Origin: Anaerolineae bacterium
GTDB lineage: Bacteria; Chloroflexota; Anaerolineae; B4-G1
Direction: 5' to 3'
DNA length: 46,006 nt
NCBI GenBank assembly: GCA_016783285.1
Contig: JADHWW010000106.1
Span: forward strand, 1-46,006
This document shows positions 1 through 7,373 of this stretch, piece by piece (the first letter of the stretch is position 1; every line of letters begins with the position of its first letter). The notes beneath the pieces were generated by a model. That model was not told the DNA's origin and searched no databases. It was given only the letters and a program-made list of their open reading frames with translations. The position numbers and the translations under genes were made by a program.

Positions 1-1
1 T

Positions 2-607
2 CTCTCCCCCGACGATATCCAGATGTTCTTGTTGGGGATCAAGCAGGGCGCCGACCGGCTAAACCGGCTGGTGGATGATCTCCTGCTCCTGGTGCGGCTG
101 GACACCGGCCAGATGGCAAGGGATTTCCGCCTGGTGGCCCAGGTGCGCCGTGATCTGGGCGAGATTCTGGAGCGCACGGCCCGGCAGTATGAGCAGCAGG
201 CGGCAGACTGCGGCGTGACGCTGGAGACGAAGGTAGAGCCCGACCTGCCGCCGGTGCGGCTGTGCGATCCCCTTTTCACGGACGCCCTGGGGCGGCTGGT
301 GGACAACGGGATCAGGTTCTGCCGGGGGGAGGGGAAGCGGGTGACGGTGAGTGCCCGGGCTGACGACGGCTGGGTGGAGGTAGCCGTGTCCGACAATGGG
401 ATGGGAATTCCAGCCGAGGAGGTACCGCACCTCTTTGAGCGGTTTTGGCAGGTCGGTCGGGAGCAGGTGGAACAACAAGGGGCTGGTCTGGGGCTTGCTA
501 TCGCCCAGGAACTGATCCACCTGCACGGCGGCGAGATCATCGTGGAGAGCACGCCTGGGGAGGGGAGCACGTTCACCATCCGGCTGCCGGCGGCCGGAGA
601 AGCGTAG
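2..607 (+). CDS. Sensor histidine kinase, C-terminal part (5' end outside window)
   Basis: This is the C-terminal 201 codons of a histidine kinase, open at the window's left edge. The visible start is the second helix of the dimerisation region (LNRLVDDLLLLVRLDTGQ), so the phospho-accepting His lies just outside. The HATPase_c domain follows, with an N box (LVDNGIRFC), a G1 box (DNGMGIP), an F box (LFERFW) and a G2 box (GAGLGLAIAQ). It ends shortly after the last strand (STPGEGSTFTIRLP), which is normal for the family. The kinase would autophosphorylate and pass phosphate to a response regulator; no partner is visible here. The gene runs toward the convergent tRNA-Arg. Assignment as a kinase is firm; the signal is unknown because the input domains are missing. 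Confidence 0.95.
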   Translation, partial: LSPDDIQMFLLGIKQGADRLNRLVDDLLLLVRLDTGQMARDFRLVAQVRRDLGEILERTARQYEQQAADCGVTLETKVEPDLPPVRLCDPLFTDALGRLVDNGIRFCRGEGKRVTVSARADDGWVEVAVSDNGMGIPAEEVPHLFERFWQVGREQVEQQGAGLGLAIAQELIHLHGGEIIVESTPGEGSTFTIRLPAAGEA

Positions 608-651
608 CACACGAGATAATGCTCTCCCTGGGCGGGAGGGCACGATAAGGC

Positions 652-728
652 TGGCGCGCCCGGCGGGACTTGAACCCACAACATTCGGTTTCGTAGACCG
701 CTCCTCTATCCAATTGAGGTACGGGCGC
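652..728 (-). tRNA. tRNA-Arg (anticodon ACG)
   Basis: The reverse strand folds as a standard cloverleaf. The acceptor stem GCGCCCG/CGGGCGC pairs perfectly. The D stem is CCTC/GAGG, the anticodon stem GCGGT/ACCGA has a G-A mismatch at its outer pair, and the T arm is GTGGG-TTCAAGT-CCCGC. The anticodon loop reads CTACGAA, giving anticodon ACG (plus-strand 692-694), the bacterial Arg tRNA whose A34 is normally deaminated to inosine. The 3' CCA is encoded (positions 652-654); the tRNA body is 655-728. Confidence 0.95.
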
Positions 729-800
729 GCGTGTCTACATCATAGCACAAAGGGGCCGATCTTGTCAAGTTCTGATTGTCAAGTCTGATTGTCAACGTTG

Positions 801-2141
801 TCAAACGGTGGTTGCCTGTGCTATCGTCTCCTTCACTTTCTCCAACACCAACGCCAGGTGTTCAGCAGCCTCCAACATGCCATCCTCTCGCATGCTGGCC
901 TCTACCCCTTCCATAGACTGCGCCAGGCGCTCCGTCACCAGGTCATGGTTTTCCTGCAACAGTTTCTCGATTTCAGCATTGCTCTCAGCAGCCATTAGCC
1001 GGTTGAGAAGGCGCAATTCCGGTGGAGCGGCTTCATCGACCAGGCGCAGTGTCAGGTTCTGGATGGATTGCAGAGCCTGGATGGCCTGTATCTCATTGGC
1101 AGCACGTGCGTCCTCCAGGCCAGATGCCAGCACATTGAGGAAGACTCCATCCAGTTCTTCGAAGCGGCGGCGGGCCAGTGCTTCGGGGTCGTTGCTCAGC
1201 AGTAAGTCTCGAAGAAGCGTGGCCCGGGCTTTGTATAGAGCCCTGGTTGCTTCGTCGAACCGGTCTCGAACAGCAAGAATCTCCGTGCGCAGCGCGGTCA
1301 GCCGCTCCTGCTCATCCTTGTCGGGGGCAGACTCGATCCGAGATGTGAGGGACTGGAAGAATGGATAATCCAATAGCGGCCGACCGAACGTGACGAGCAA
1401 CTCGCGCGTGCGCTCATCGGGGGCCTGGATGAGCGAGCCCAGTAGATTCTCGCGGGTCGGCTCGGCCTGCAGCGCTTCCATCAGCTCACCTCGTGCTTTG
1501 GCTGCTCGCCCCTCGCTGCTCAACTCCAGTAGTTTGCTGTGCACTACCAAGAGTCGCTGTACGTCGGCTTCTTGCTTCGTGGCTTGTGCTATCTCCAGGT
1601 TCATGGTCAGCATGCGTAAGAAGTCGACGTCAATGGTCTCGTCGTTCTCCCTGATCATCGCTTCCAGCACTTCATCGGAGGTGGCATTGATCATGCGCTG
1701 CAGCAGTGCCGCCTTGGCCTTCTGCTCTTCGATCATCTCTTGGGTAATGCCGTCCGCCTCGAAGATCTTGTTTACCAGGTTCTCCAGCGTGAGGAAGACC
1801 TGGGGCTGTAATAGATAGGCCTTGCGCTCCTCAGGGGGCAGGTTGTTCATCACTGCATTGGTAAACTTGCCTATGGCCTGTTGGCGTTTAAGGTTGTCGT
1901 GGCCGACCTCGATCGGCATGTACACCAACGCTAATTCCTTATCGGGGTCGTGATAGAGAAACGGGAGGTTAAGCGCCCCGGTCACTCCGCAGTGAGGGCA
2001 GACGACTACGTTGATCAGGCCGTTGAGCAGCCGTGCTTTGACGCTGGGGTCGGTTCTGACGTCCATGACTTGCTCCACAGGAGCCTGGAACGGATTGTGG
2101 CAGTTAGGGCAGGTCACACGGGCAAGCATTACTTGAGGCAT
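801..2141 (-). CDS. CpXC-domain protein
   Basis: This 446-residue protein has an N-terminal CpXC zinc-ribbon domain: two Cys pairs, CPNC near residues 12-15 and CPHC near residues 50-53, followed by a LPFLYHDPDKEL-type strand. The rest is a long helical, charged region with no recognised catalytic motif. The ATG at 2141 is chosen over upstream in-frame codons because AAAGGA lies about 9 nt before it and the domain begins immediately. It is the last gene of a minus-strand run, starting 13 nt after the stop of the GAF-PAS histidine kinase, so the two are probably co-transcribed. CpXC proteins are found mainly in Chloroflexota and Firmicutes and their function is not established; a structural or metal-dependent regulatory role is only a guess. 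Confidence 0.85.
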   Translation of the reverse strand: MPQVMLARVTCPNCHNPFQAPVEQVMDVRTDPSVKARLLNGLINVVVCPHCGVTGALNLPFLYHDPDKELALVYMPIEVGHDNLKRQQAIGKFTNAVMNNLPPEERKAYLLQPQVFLTLENLVNKIFEADGITQEMIEEQKAKAALLQRMINATSDEVLEAMIRENDETIDVDFLRMLTMNLEIAQATKQEADVQRLLVVHSKLLELSSEGRAAKARGELMEALQAEPTRENLLGSLIQAPDERTRELLVTFGRPLLDYPFFQSLTSRIESAPDKDEQERLTALRTEILAVRDRFDEATRALYKARATLLRDLLLSNDPEALARRRFEELDGVFLNVLASGLEDARAANEIQAIQALQSIQNLTLRLVDEAAPPELRLLNRLMAAESNAEIEKLLQENHDLVTERLAQSMEGVEASMREDGMLEAAEHLALVLEKVKETIAQATTV

Positions 2142-2154
2142 AGGTGGATTCCTT

Positions 2155-3723
2155 TCAATTGGAAGTTTGTAGGCGCGGGATAGCGAACGAAAAGGTGGAT
2201 CCCTCTTCGGGGTTGCTCTCGACCCAGGTGCGCCCGCCGTGGGCTTGAACAATGGCCTTCACCAGGTACAGTCCCAGGCCGGCCCCAGGCGTACGCTGGT
2301 GGCGCTCCCGTGTGCCGCGGAAAAACCGCTCGAACACGCGAGGCTGCTCCTCGAACGGGATGCCCACTCCCTGGTCGGATATGGTGACAACTACTTCGCT
2401 GGGCAGTACATGACCGCTGATTTCGATACGGCCTCCCTTCGGAGAGTATTTTATCGCATTGGAGACCAGGTTGTTTAGAACCTGCTCCAGTCGGCCCGAG
2501 TCTCCCTCTGCAGCCGGGAAGTCCGGTGGGAAGTTGACCACAATCTCGTGCCCCTGGGTCTGTATGCGGAAGCGACTGGCCACACGCTCGGCCAGCGCAC
2601 CAAGCGCCACCTGGTCCATCTCCAATGGCAACGCCCCTGCCTGGAGCCGCGAGGCGTCGAGCAGGTTATCAATCAGTTGATTCAGACGGTCGGCCTCCTC
2701 CACAATGACCGTCAGGCTTTCCTGCATCGTATCTGGGTCCCAGCAGGCATCCTTGCGCAACAGAGTGTCGGCGTACCCCTTGATCAAGGCGACGGGGGTT
2801 TTGAGTTCGTGGGAGATCACGGAGATAAAAATGGACTTGATCTCATCCGCTTCCCGGAAGCGTGTGATGTCCCGCACGTCGGTGATGATGTTGACCAGAT
2901 GATCATCACGGTCGAAGAGCGGCGCGTACGTGATACCGATGCTGACAGTGCTGCCATTCCTCCGGCGCAGATCCCCCTCGACGTAGAGGGGACGGGCCGA
3001 CGGCAGAGGCCAGCCGCCGGCGGCCGCGCTGGCCAGGTCCAGATCCGTTTCCAGGCGCGCCCAGTGGATCACTTCATCGTGATGGTGGCCCAGCGATTCG
3101 GCCGCCGACCAGCCACTCAATTGCACCAGCGCATGGTTGAAGACAACGATACGGTGGGCCGGATCGAGGATCATCACCCCATCGGCACTGTACTCCAGGA
3201 TCGCATCAAGCCGGCGCTTCTCCTGTGAGATACGTTCGTAAAGTTGCGCATTGTGGACTGCGATGGCGGCCTGGTCGGCGAAACTGGCGAGAATCTGACG
3301 ATCGTCGGCGGTGAAGCGGGTTCCGTAGGCTCGAAACACGTACAACACGCCGATCAGTTCCCGTTTAATGGCCATCGGAAGCGCCACTACCTGTTGTAGG
3401 CGCAGCCCAAGGCCCGCCACTATCTGTCCCAGTTTCTCTGCCAGGCCGGGAATGTGGAATCGGCTTCGGTCAGCGTCGTCGGGGATATCCGCCAGCAACG
3501 GCTCGAAATAGGGCGCCAATGCTCGGGGCAGGCCATAACTGGCACGGATGGTGAAACTCCCATCGGTGCCGCGCAGTGCAATGAGGCCAGCCTGTCCTGC
3601 CAGCATCTTTGTCGCTGACTCCAGTACCATTTGCAGTAACTCATCCAGGTTGAGTTGTGCCGTGAGGGCACGACTGATCTCCAACAGATATTCTCGTTGC
3701 CGGACGCGGTAGTCAATCAGCAT
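2155..3723 (-). CDS. GAF-PAS sensor histidine kinase
   Basis: This is a 522-residue soluble histidine kinase. A GAF domain spans about residues 20-160, a PAS domain about 170-290 (RLDAILEYSADGVMILD; PAC-like TDVRDITRFREADE), and a HisKA domain follows with phospho-acceptor His305 in SVISHELKTP. The HATPase_c domain has NLVSNAIKYSPKGG, DQGVGIPF and GAGLGLYLVKAIV. No transmembrane segment is visible, so the ligand or redox input is probably cytosolic. An in-frame TAG directly precedes the ATG at 3723, fixing the start at or after this codon; no good Shine-Dalgarno is seen. It lies 33 nt after the PAP2-like gene and 13 nt before the CpXC gene in one operon. No response regulator is adjacent. Confidence 0.95.
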   Translation of the reverse strand: MLIDYRVRQREYLLEISRALTAQLNLDELLQMVLESATKMLAGQAGLIALRGTDGSFTIRASYGLPRALAPYFEPLLADIPDDADRSRFHIPGLAEKLGQIVAGLGLRLQQVVALPMAIKRELIGVLYVFRAYGTRFTADDRQILASFADQAAIAVHNAQLYERISQEKRRLDAILEYSADGVMILDPAHRIVVFNHALVQLSGWSAAESLGHHHDEVIHWARLETDLDLASAAAGGWPLPSARPLYVEGDLRRRNGSTVSIGITYAPLFDRDDHLVNIITDVRDITRFREADEIKSIFISVISHELKTPVALIKGYADTLLRKDACWDPDTMQESLTVIVEEADRLNQLIDNLLDASRLQAGALPLEMDQVALGALAERVASRFRIQTQGHEIVVNFPPDFPAAEGDSGRLEQVLNNLVSNAIKYSPKGGRIEISGHVLPSEVVVTISDQGVGIPFEEQPRVFERFFRGTRERHQRTPGAGLGLYLVKAIVQAHGGRTWVESNPEEGSTFSFAIPRLQTSN

Positions 3724-3756
3724 CTAAATTCAGTACGTGGATTCATACGCCACACT

Positions 3757-4350
3757 TCAAGCCAGCATCCAGCGGCGAACAAGACAGATAAACGTATCCA
3801 GAGTCCGGTCCAGCCAGCCCGCAGATCCAAGCAGCCATGCCAGACCGGCGCCGAGCGCCGTTCCAACGACGACGTCCATAGGGTAATGCAGGCCCCGACA
3901 TACCTGAGAGACAGTCCAGAGGCCCGTTGCCAGACAATATCCCAGGCCCCAGTGCCAATCTCGTCGCCACAGGGCTGTTCCCAGCGCGAAACCCACCGCT
4001 GCGGCTGGACTGGGAAATGGAAGGCCCTGCCAGCACGGCCAGCCACTCAGCACCTGCTCCCACCCTGGATCACTCAGTCCTTGCTTCCACGCCAGCCCGA
4101 TCAGCGCTGCCAGGCCCCATCCTGTGAGGGCCGCCACCAGGCCGTGCAATACCGCCCGCTGGTTGGCTACGCGGTCGGCTGCGGTTGCTCCTTCAAACCA
4201 GCGGATGAGAGCCGCCAGCGCCAGTGCCGTAGGCACGACGTATCCACCAGCCAGGAAATCCAGCGCCCGATTCACCTGGGCGGGCAATCCTTGGAAGCGT
4301 GTCAGCAGGAAGCAGAGAATCGTCACGTAAGAAGACAGGACATGTATCAC
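3757..4350 (-). CDS. PAP2-like membrane protein with degenerate catalytic motifs
   Basis: This 197-residue multi-pass membrane protein has the length and motif order of PAP2 (type 2 phosphatidic acid phosphatase) proteins. The third motif is recognisable as SQVCRGLHYPMD (148-159), where the family has SRxxxxxHxxxD: His155 and Asp159 are kept, but the Arg is Gln149. The second motif, normally PSGH, reads PSPA (113-116), so its catalytic His is absent, and no clear KxxxxxxRP first motif is present. It may be an inactive PAP2 homologue. The start is taken as GTG at 4350, whose bases overlap the stop of the upstream hydrolase (GTGA), a typical translational coupling. The hydrophobic segments and family fold are visible; loss of activity is inferred. 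Confidence 0.75.
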   Translation of the reverse strand: MIHVLSSYVTILCFLLTRFQGLPAQVNRALDFLAGGYVVPTALALAALIRWFEGATAADRVANQRAVLHGLVAALTGWGLAALIGLAWKQGLSDPGWEQVLSGWPCWQGLPFPSPAAAVGFALGTALWRRDWHWGLGYCLATGLWTVSQVCRGLHYPMDVVVGTALGAGLAWLLGSAGWLDRTLDTFICLVRRWMLA

Positions 4351-5384
4351 GTCAGGTGCTCCATAAGCCACTCGGCGGCGCGCTTCAGTGCCTCTGTGTG
4401 GGCGGCTGGTGTGAGTGGGCAGCCCCCGTCCACCCGTAGGATCTCCAAAGACCCCGCAGTGTCTGGACCACTGGCACAGCCGACGACGATGGCAACCGGA
4501 TGTGAGATGATGCGCCGGATAGCCGTGGGCGCATCCAGCCCTTTCACCAGCGCCGAGTGTCGCCAGCGATGTGCGCGACGCTGTGCCTCGAACCACGAGA
4601 GATCACGCAGGGTTTCCAACCCCAGGCCCGGCCGGTCGCTCGAAAGCACCGGCTCAATCGCCAGCGTTGCTGCCATGCCTGGGTCCATCGCTGCACCCCG
4701 CAGCACCAGGTCACCCCCCAGTCCTATGCCGACCAGGCCCACGCGTTCCGCATCGGTCTCGGGTCGCTGTGCCAGGTGCGAAACGCCAACCGACACGAGC
4801 CCTTGCAGCGTCAGACGGTCCGTGATATTCAGTGACTGCAAGTCGAGAGCCAACACAGCGATACCACCCTCTACCAACGCCCGTACCAGCAGGGACAAGT
4901 TGTCGCCGGAAGCGGTGGGGTCGGGCAGGAGGCAGAGCGCAGGAAATGGCCCACGTCTACCAGCAGGTTGATAGAACGTAGCCCGCAGAGGGCCCAGTTG
5001 GATCGGCCTGCCCCAAGGTGGTGGCGGTTGCTGCTGCTTTTTCCTCCACAGCAATCGCAGCGCTGCGCCAACGACCAGCAACGACAGCGCCAATCCGCTT
5101 CCAGCAAGGAAAACCGTGACCGACAGTAAGGGAGGCAGCGGCACGTTCAGGAGCGCCAGGAGCACCCCGCCGAGGAGGGCGATCACCAACAGCAGCCCGG
5201 CTAGAAAATAGCCGAACCGCTTGTGTCGCAGCCCAACCGGCCAGGCCAGCCCCTCAAGACCATTGTGCAGAGCGGCCACCTGGAAAGCGCCCAGCGTTGC
5301 CACAAAGGTCAGCGCTGCCTGTATGAGCATAGGACGCCAGACAAGCGCTACTTGCATAAGCACACGATGCCACACGTCAGCCAT
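4347..5384 (-). CDS. Membrane-anchored alpha/beta-hydrolase-like protein
   Basis: This 345-residue protein has about four N-terminal transmembrane segments (residues 1-120), a basic and proline-rich linker (RKKQQQPPPPWGRP), then a cytosolic or extracytosolic alpha/beta-hydrolase-like domain. The domain has an LCLLPDPTASG strand-turn and a GLVGIGLGGDLVLRGA segment at the nucleophile-elbow position, where the usual GxSxG is GIGLGG, so the nucleophile Ser is replaced by Leu. It is first in the operon with the PAP2-like protein, which starts inside its stop codon. A TATAAT box at 5428-5433 would place the transcript start downstream of the possible TTG at 5426, so the ATG at 5384 is preferred. 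Hydrolase activity is doubtful; the fold assignment is moderate. Confidence 0.65.
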   Translation of the reverse strand: MADVWHRVLMQVALVWRPMLIQAALTFVATLGAFQVAALHNGLEGLAWPVGLRHKRFGYFLAGLLLVIALLGGVLLALLNVPLPPLLSVTVFLAGSGLALSLLVVGAALRLLWRKKQQQPPPPWGRPIQLGPLRATFYQPAGRRGPFPALCLLPDPTASGDNLSLLVRALVEGGIAVLALDLQSLNITDRLTLQGLVSVGVSHLAQRPETDAERVGLVGIGLGGDLVLRGAAMDPGMAATLAIEPVLSSDRPGLGLETLRDLSWFEAQRRAHRWRHSALVKGLDAPTAIRRIISHPVAIVVGCASGPDTAGSLEILRVDGGCPLTPAAHTEALKRAAEWLMEHLT

Positions 5385-5427
5385 AGGCTGGAGTTCGTCG
5401 ATTACAGGATCGCATTCGTAAGTCAAG

Positions 5428-5455
5428 ATTATAACACAGCACGGCTAGTGTACAA
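5428..5455 (-). promoter_or_regulatory. Probable promoter of the hydrolase-PAP2-kinase-CpXC operon
   Basis: A perfect TATAAT -10 box on the minus strand (5433-5428) is preceded, 16 nt upstream, by TTGTAC at 5455-5450, a weak -35. A start point about 7 nt beyond the -10 would give a short leader before the ATG at 5384. The -35 lies at the edge of the radical-SAM relic. Confidence 0.5.
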
Positions 5456-5458
5456 ACA

Positions 5459-5617
5459 AGAGCGACCGTTGTGCGATCCCTGCGTGACGTCGATTTCCTG
5501 AACTACGTGCCTTTCAGCCACTGGATTGATTACCCGGTGATGGCGGTGCTCACTGTTCGTGGTTGCAGGCACAACTGCACGTACTGTGGTGGCTCTGCGA
5601 TCGCGCTGTCTCCCTGA
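5459..5617 (+). pseudogene. Radical SAM enzyme fragment (relic)
   Basis: The reading frame here encodes about 52 residues including DVDFLNYVPFSHWIDYPV, then VLTVRGCRHNCTYCGG, ending at TGA 5615-5617. The CxxxCxxC cluster motif (CRHNCTYC) is the [4Fe-4S]/SAM-binding signature, and its preceding context resembles the B12-binding-domain radical SAM enzymes common in this type of genome. A full enzyme has several hundred residues on both sides; here both the cobalamin-domain side and the rest of the barrel are missing. It has no start codon or ribosome-binding site of its own and lies between two promoters, so it is a relic rather than a gene. Confidence 0.75.
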
Positions 5618-5677
5618 TGGCCCAGATCGACAGGTTGATCGAGTGCTGCACGCCGGAGGAATTGGGTTGGTTGGTTG

Positions 5678-5706
5678 TTGCGCTTGCCCGCGAAATCTGG
5701 TACAAT
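5678..5706 (+). promoter_or_regulatory. Probable promoter of the tandem DarA-like genes
   Basis: TTGCGC (5678-5683), a 17-nt spacer and TACAAT (5701-5706) stand 17 nt before the GTG at 5724, so the leader would be only about 10 nt. The same TTGC-C / TACAAT pair occurs before the GH3-like gene and before the NERD helicase gene. Confidence 0.55.
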
Positions 5707-5723
5707 AAGGACGCGGGGGAAAC

Positions 5724-6068
5724 GTGGAACTACGAAACGCTGTCAATCAACTGGTGATCGTCACTGTCTCCAGTGGGCAGGCTGGCCTGTTTATGGACAG
5801 GCTGACCCGTGATGGCTTCTGCGTCACCCAGGTGGACTCTAGCGGCGGCATCTTGTGTGAGGCCACTGTTTCGCTGTTCGTCGGCCTTGACCGGGCGCGT
5901 CTGCCCCGTGTGCTGGAACACGTCCGCGAGTGCTGTCGTACCCGCCGGCGGTTTATCCCGGCCCACATTGAGGCCCCGCTGCTTGAGATTCAGCCAACCA
6001 TGATCGAAGCGGAGGTGGGGGGCGCGACCGTTTACGTGCTCGACGTCGAGCGCTTTGAGCAACTGTGA
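5724..6068 (+). CDS. Cyclic-di-AMP receptor-like (DarA/PII-like) protein, paralogue 1
   Basis: This 114-residue protein belongs to the PII-like c-di-AMP receptor family (DarA/PstA, YaaQ; CdAMP_rec). It has the usual length, including the long loop before the last strand and the closing EVGGATVYVLDVERFEQL, which is typical. The ligand-binding loop, normally TxxASTGGFLRxGN, reads TQVDSSGGILCEATVS (35-50): the Gly-Gly pair is kept but the Phe, Arg/Gly and Asn positions are lost, so binding specificity may differ. GGGGGA lies 3 nt before the GTG at 5724, unusually close; a GTG a few codons in is an alternative start. It is followed after 12 nt by paralogue 2. Family members bind c-di-AMP as trimers, with partners largely unknown. 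Confidence 0.85.
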   Translation: MELRNAVNQLVIVTVSSGQAGLFMDRLTRDGFCVTQVDSSGGILCEATVSLFVGLDRARLPRVLEHVRECCRTRRRFIPAHIEAPLLEIQPTMIEAEVGGATVYVLDVERFEQL

Positions 6069-6080
6069 GGCGAAGTCCAA

Positions 6081-6344
6081 ATGAGACTGATCATCGCCAT
6101 CGTCCGTGATGTGGATGCTGAGTCTGTGATTGACCAACTGGTGACTCGCAGCCACCGTGTGACTCGTGTCGCCAGCACCGGTGGCTTTCTGAGACGGGGC
6201 AACGTCACGCTGCTCATTGGCGTGGAGGAGCAGCACGTGCAGCCCGTCATTGACGTACTCCGAGACACATGCAGTTCCCCCGAACCCGGCCAACATCGGG
6301 CCACCATCTTCGTCGTAGGCGCCTCCCACTTTGAGCAGGTCTAG
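6081..6344 (+). CDS. Cyclic-di-AMP receptor-like (DarA/PII-like) protein, paralogue 2
   Basis: This 87-residue second member of the c-di-AMP receptor-like family has the canonical start MRLIIAIVRDVDAESV and an intact ligand-loop signature TRVASTGGFLRRGN (28-41). It is about 20 residues shorter than usual because the long loop before the final strand is nearly absent (DTCSSPEPGQHRATIFVV), while the last strand and SHFEQV tail remain. It therefore keeps what paralogue 1 lost and lacks what paralogue 1 kept. The two genes are 12 nt apart behind one promoter, so mixed trimers are possible (inference). Its stop overlaps the stop of the convergent J-domain gene by a few bases. Confidence 0.9.
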   Translation: MRLIIAIVRDVDAESVIDQLVTRSHRVTRVASTGGFLRRGNVTLLIGVEEQHVQPVIDVLRDTCSSPEPGQHRATIFVVGASHFEQV

Positions 6345-7153
6345 CCATATTGCTCCAACTCGGCCACCAGCGCGTCCAGTTCCGCGCGCCTCCGCGCCAG
6401 GTCCTCTTCCACCTCCGCCGCCATTTCGGCCAAAAGATCCCGCCCCTGCCGCCGGGCGAACTTCACCTCCAGGCTCAGTGCCACTTCTGGGCTGTTCGTC
6501 AGTTCGTGGATCTCCTGCTCCACTTCCCGCAGCCGTCGTTGGATCTGTTCCAGTTTTTCGCGCAAGGCGGCCAGACGCTGTTCGTCTGTGCCGATTTCGG
6601 CCGCCGGGGAGCGGTCGGGTCTTGCGGCCAGGGCCTGGAGTTCGACTAGGCTCCGTGCACCGTAGGCCGCGTTGACGGCCGTCATCATCTCCGTTCGCCA
6701 GGCTTGTTCCGCCGGGTCCCGGGCCAGGTCGGGGTGGAAACGACGGCACAACTGGCGGTATAGTTTCTTGACCTGGTCCCCGGTCGCCGCATCCACTGGC
6801 TCGGCGAGGGGTGGAGGCGGCGGTTTCTGCGGCTGCTGCCAGGCGCGCCGGTACTGCTCCTCGACAGGGACGTAGTTTGCCTGGGGTAGGCCGCCCGGCC
6901 CCCACTGGTGGTACTGGCTGATTCGTCGCTGGCAGCGTTCGATCTCCGCCTCGACCGCTTCCAGTTGCGCCGCCTTGCGACCGACCTGGGTGTCGTATGC
7001 CAGCCGGAAGGCCGAAAGTTCCACGCGCAGATCCACCAGTTCGGCCTCGCGCTCGATCAACTCGGCCTCCACCGTTTCGATCTGCTGCCGCAGGTGGGCT
7101 AACTGCTCTTCTGTCGTATGAGGGCTACGAACCCACTCGCTCGTTCTGGCCAT
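6341..7153 (-). CDS. J-domain coiled-coil protein
   Basis: This 270-residue protein has a central J domain flanked by coiled coils. Residues 13-80 and about 190-268 are heptad-rich, charged helices. A proline stretch (KPPPPPLAEP, 110-119) leads into the J domain at about 125-170, with helix II VKKLYRQLCRRF and the HPD motif at 140-142 that stimulates Hsp70 ATPase. There is no G/F region or zinc finger, so this is a class III (DnaJ-like) co-chaperone with a private client or location. It is separated from the upstream FHA gene by about 220 bp holding a family C element. The ATG at 7153 has no strong Shine-Dalgarno. The family is clear; the client is unknown. Confidence 0.85.
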   Translation of the reverse strand: MARTSEWVRSPHTTEEQLAHLRQQIETVEAELIEREAELVDLRVELSAFRLAYDTQVGRKAAQLEAVEAEIERCQRRISQYHQWGPGGLPQANYVPVEEQYRRAWQQPQKPPPPPLAEPVDAATGDQVKKLYRQLCRRFHPDLARDPAEQAWRTEMMTAVNAAYGARSLVELQALAARPDRSPAAEIGTDEQRLAALREKLEQIQRRLREVEQEIHELTNSPEVALSLEVKFARRQGRDLLAEMAAEVEEDLARRRAELDALVAELEQYG

Positions 7154-7178
7154 TGTGGACGGTCCGGTTCAGTGATTT

Positions 7179-7278
7179 AGGTGTGTTTCAAATCAGTTGA
7201 GGAGCAGGCATCCCCAGATGGTGCCCCGGTCGCATCTGGGGATGCTCCCTCCTCTGTCAACCGAGATGAAACGCGCCC
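7179..7278 (+). mobile_element. Family C palindromic element, copy 1 (100 bp)
   Basis: This 100-bp sequence recurs, inverted, at 26124-26223 with about seven mismatches. The outer ends are imperfect inverted repeats (GTTTCAAATCAGTTGA near the left, TCAACCGAGATGAAAC near the right), and the core is a perfect 13-bp hairpin stem GCATCCCCAGATG (7208-7220) / CATCTGGGGATGC (7233-7245) with a 12-nt loop. It lies between the FHA and J-domain genes. Flanks GATTT and CAATA do not match, so no target duplication is seen for this copy. Confidence 0.8.
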
Positions 7279-7373
7279 CAATAGTAATAGGGCTCAACGA
7301 GCACGCTGCCGACCAGCAAGGGGTTCATGTCAGGTGCGCTTCCTGCGCAAATCGCCCCCTCTACCGTCCCTTT

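Noticed and set aside
5618..5723. Small frame with LIECCTPEELGWLVVALARE upstream of the DarA-like genes
   Set aside because: It overlaps the promoter region, is not in frame with the radical-SAM relic and lacks recognisable homology.
5730..6905. Long minus-strand open frame (391 codons) across the DarA-like genes and the J-domain gene
   Set aside because: It overlaps well-supported genes on the other strand or in another frame, has no family motif and shows the Arg/Gly/Pro-rich composition of a GC-rich shadow frame.
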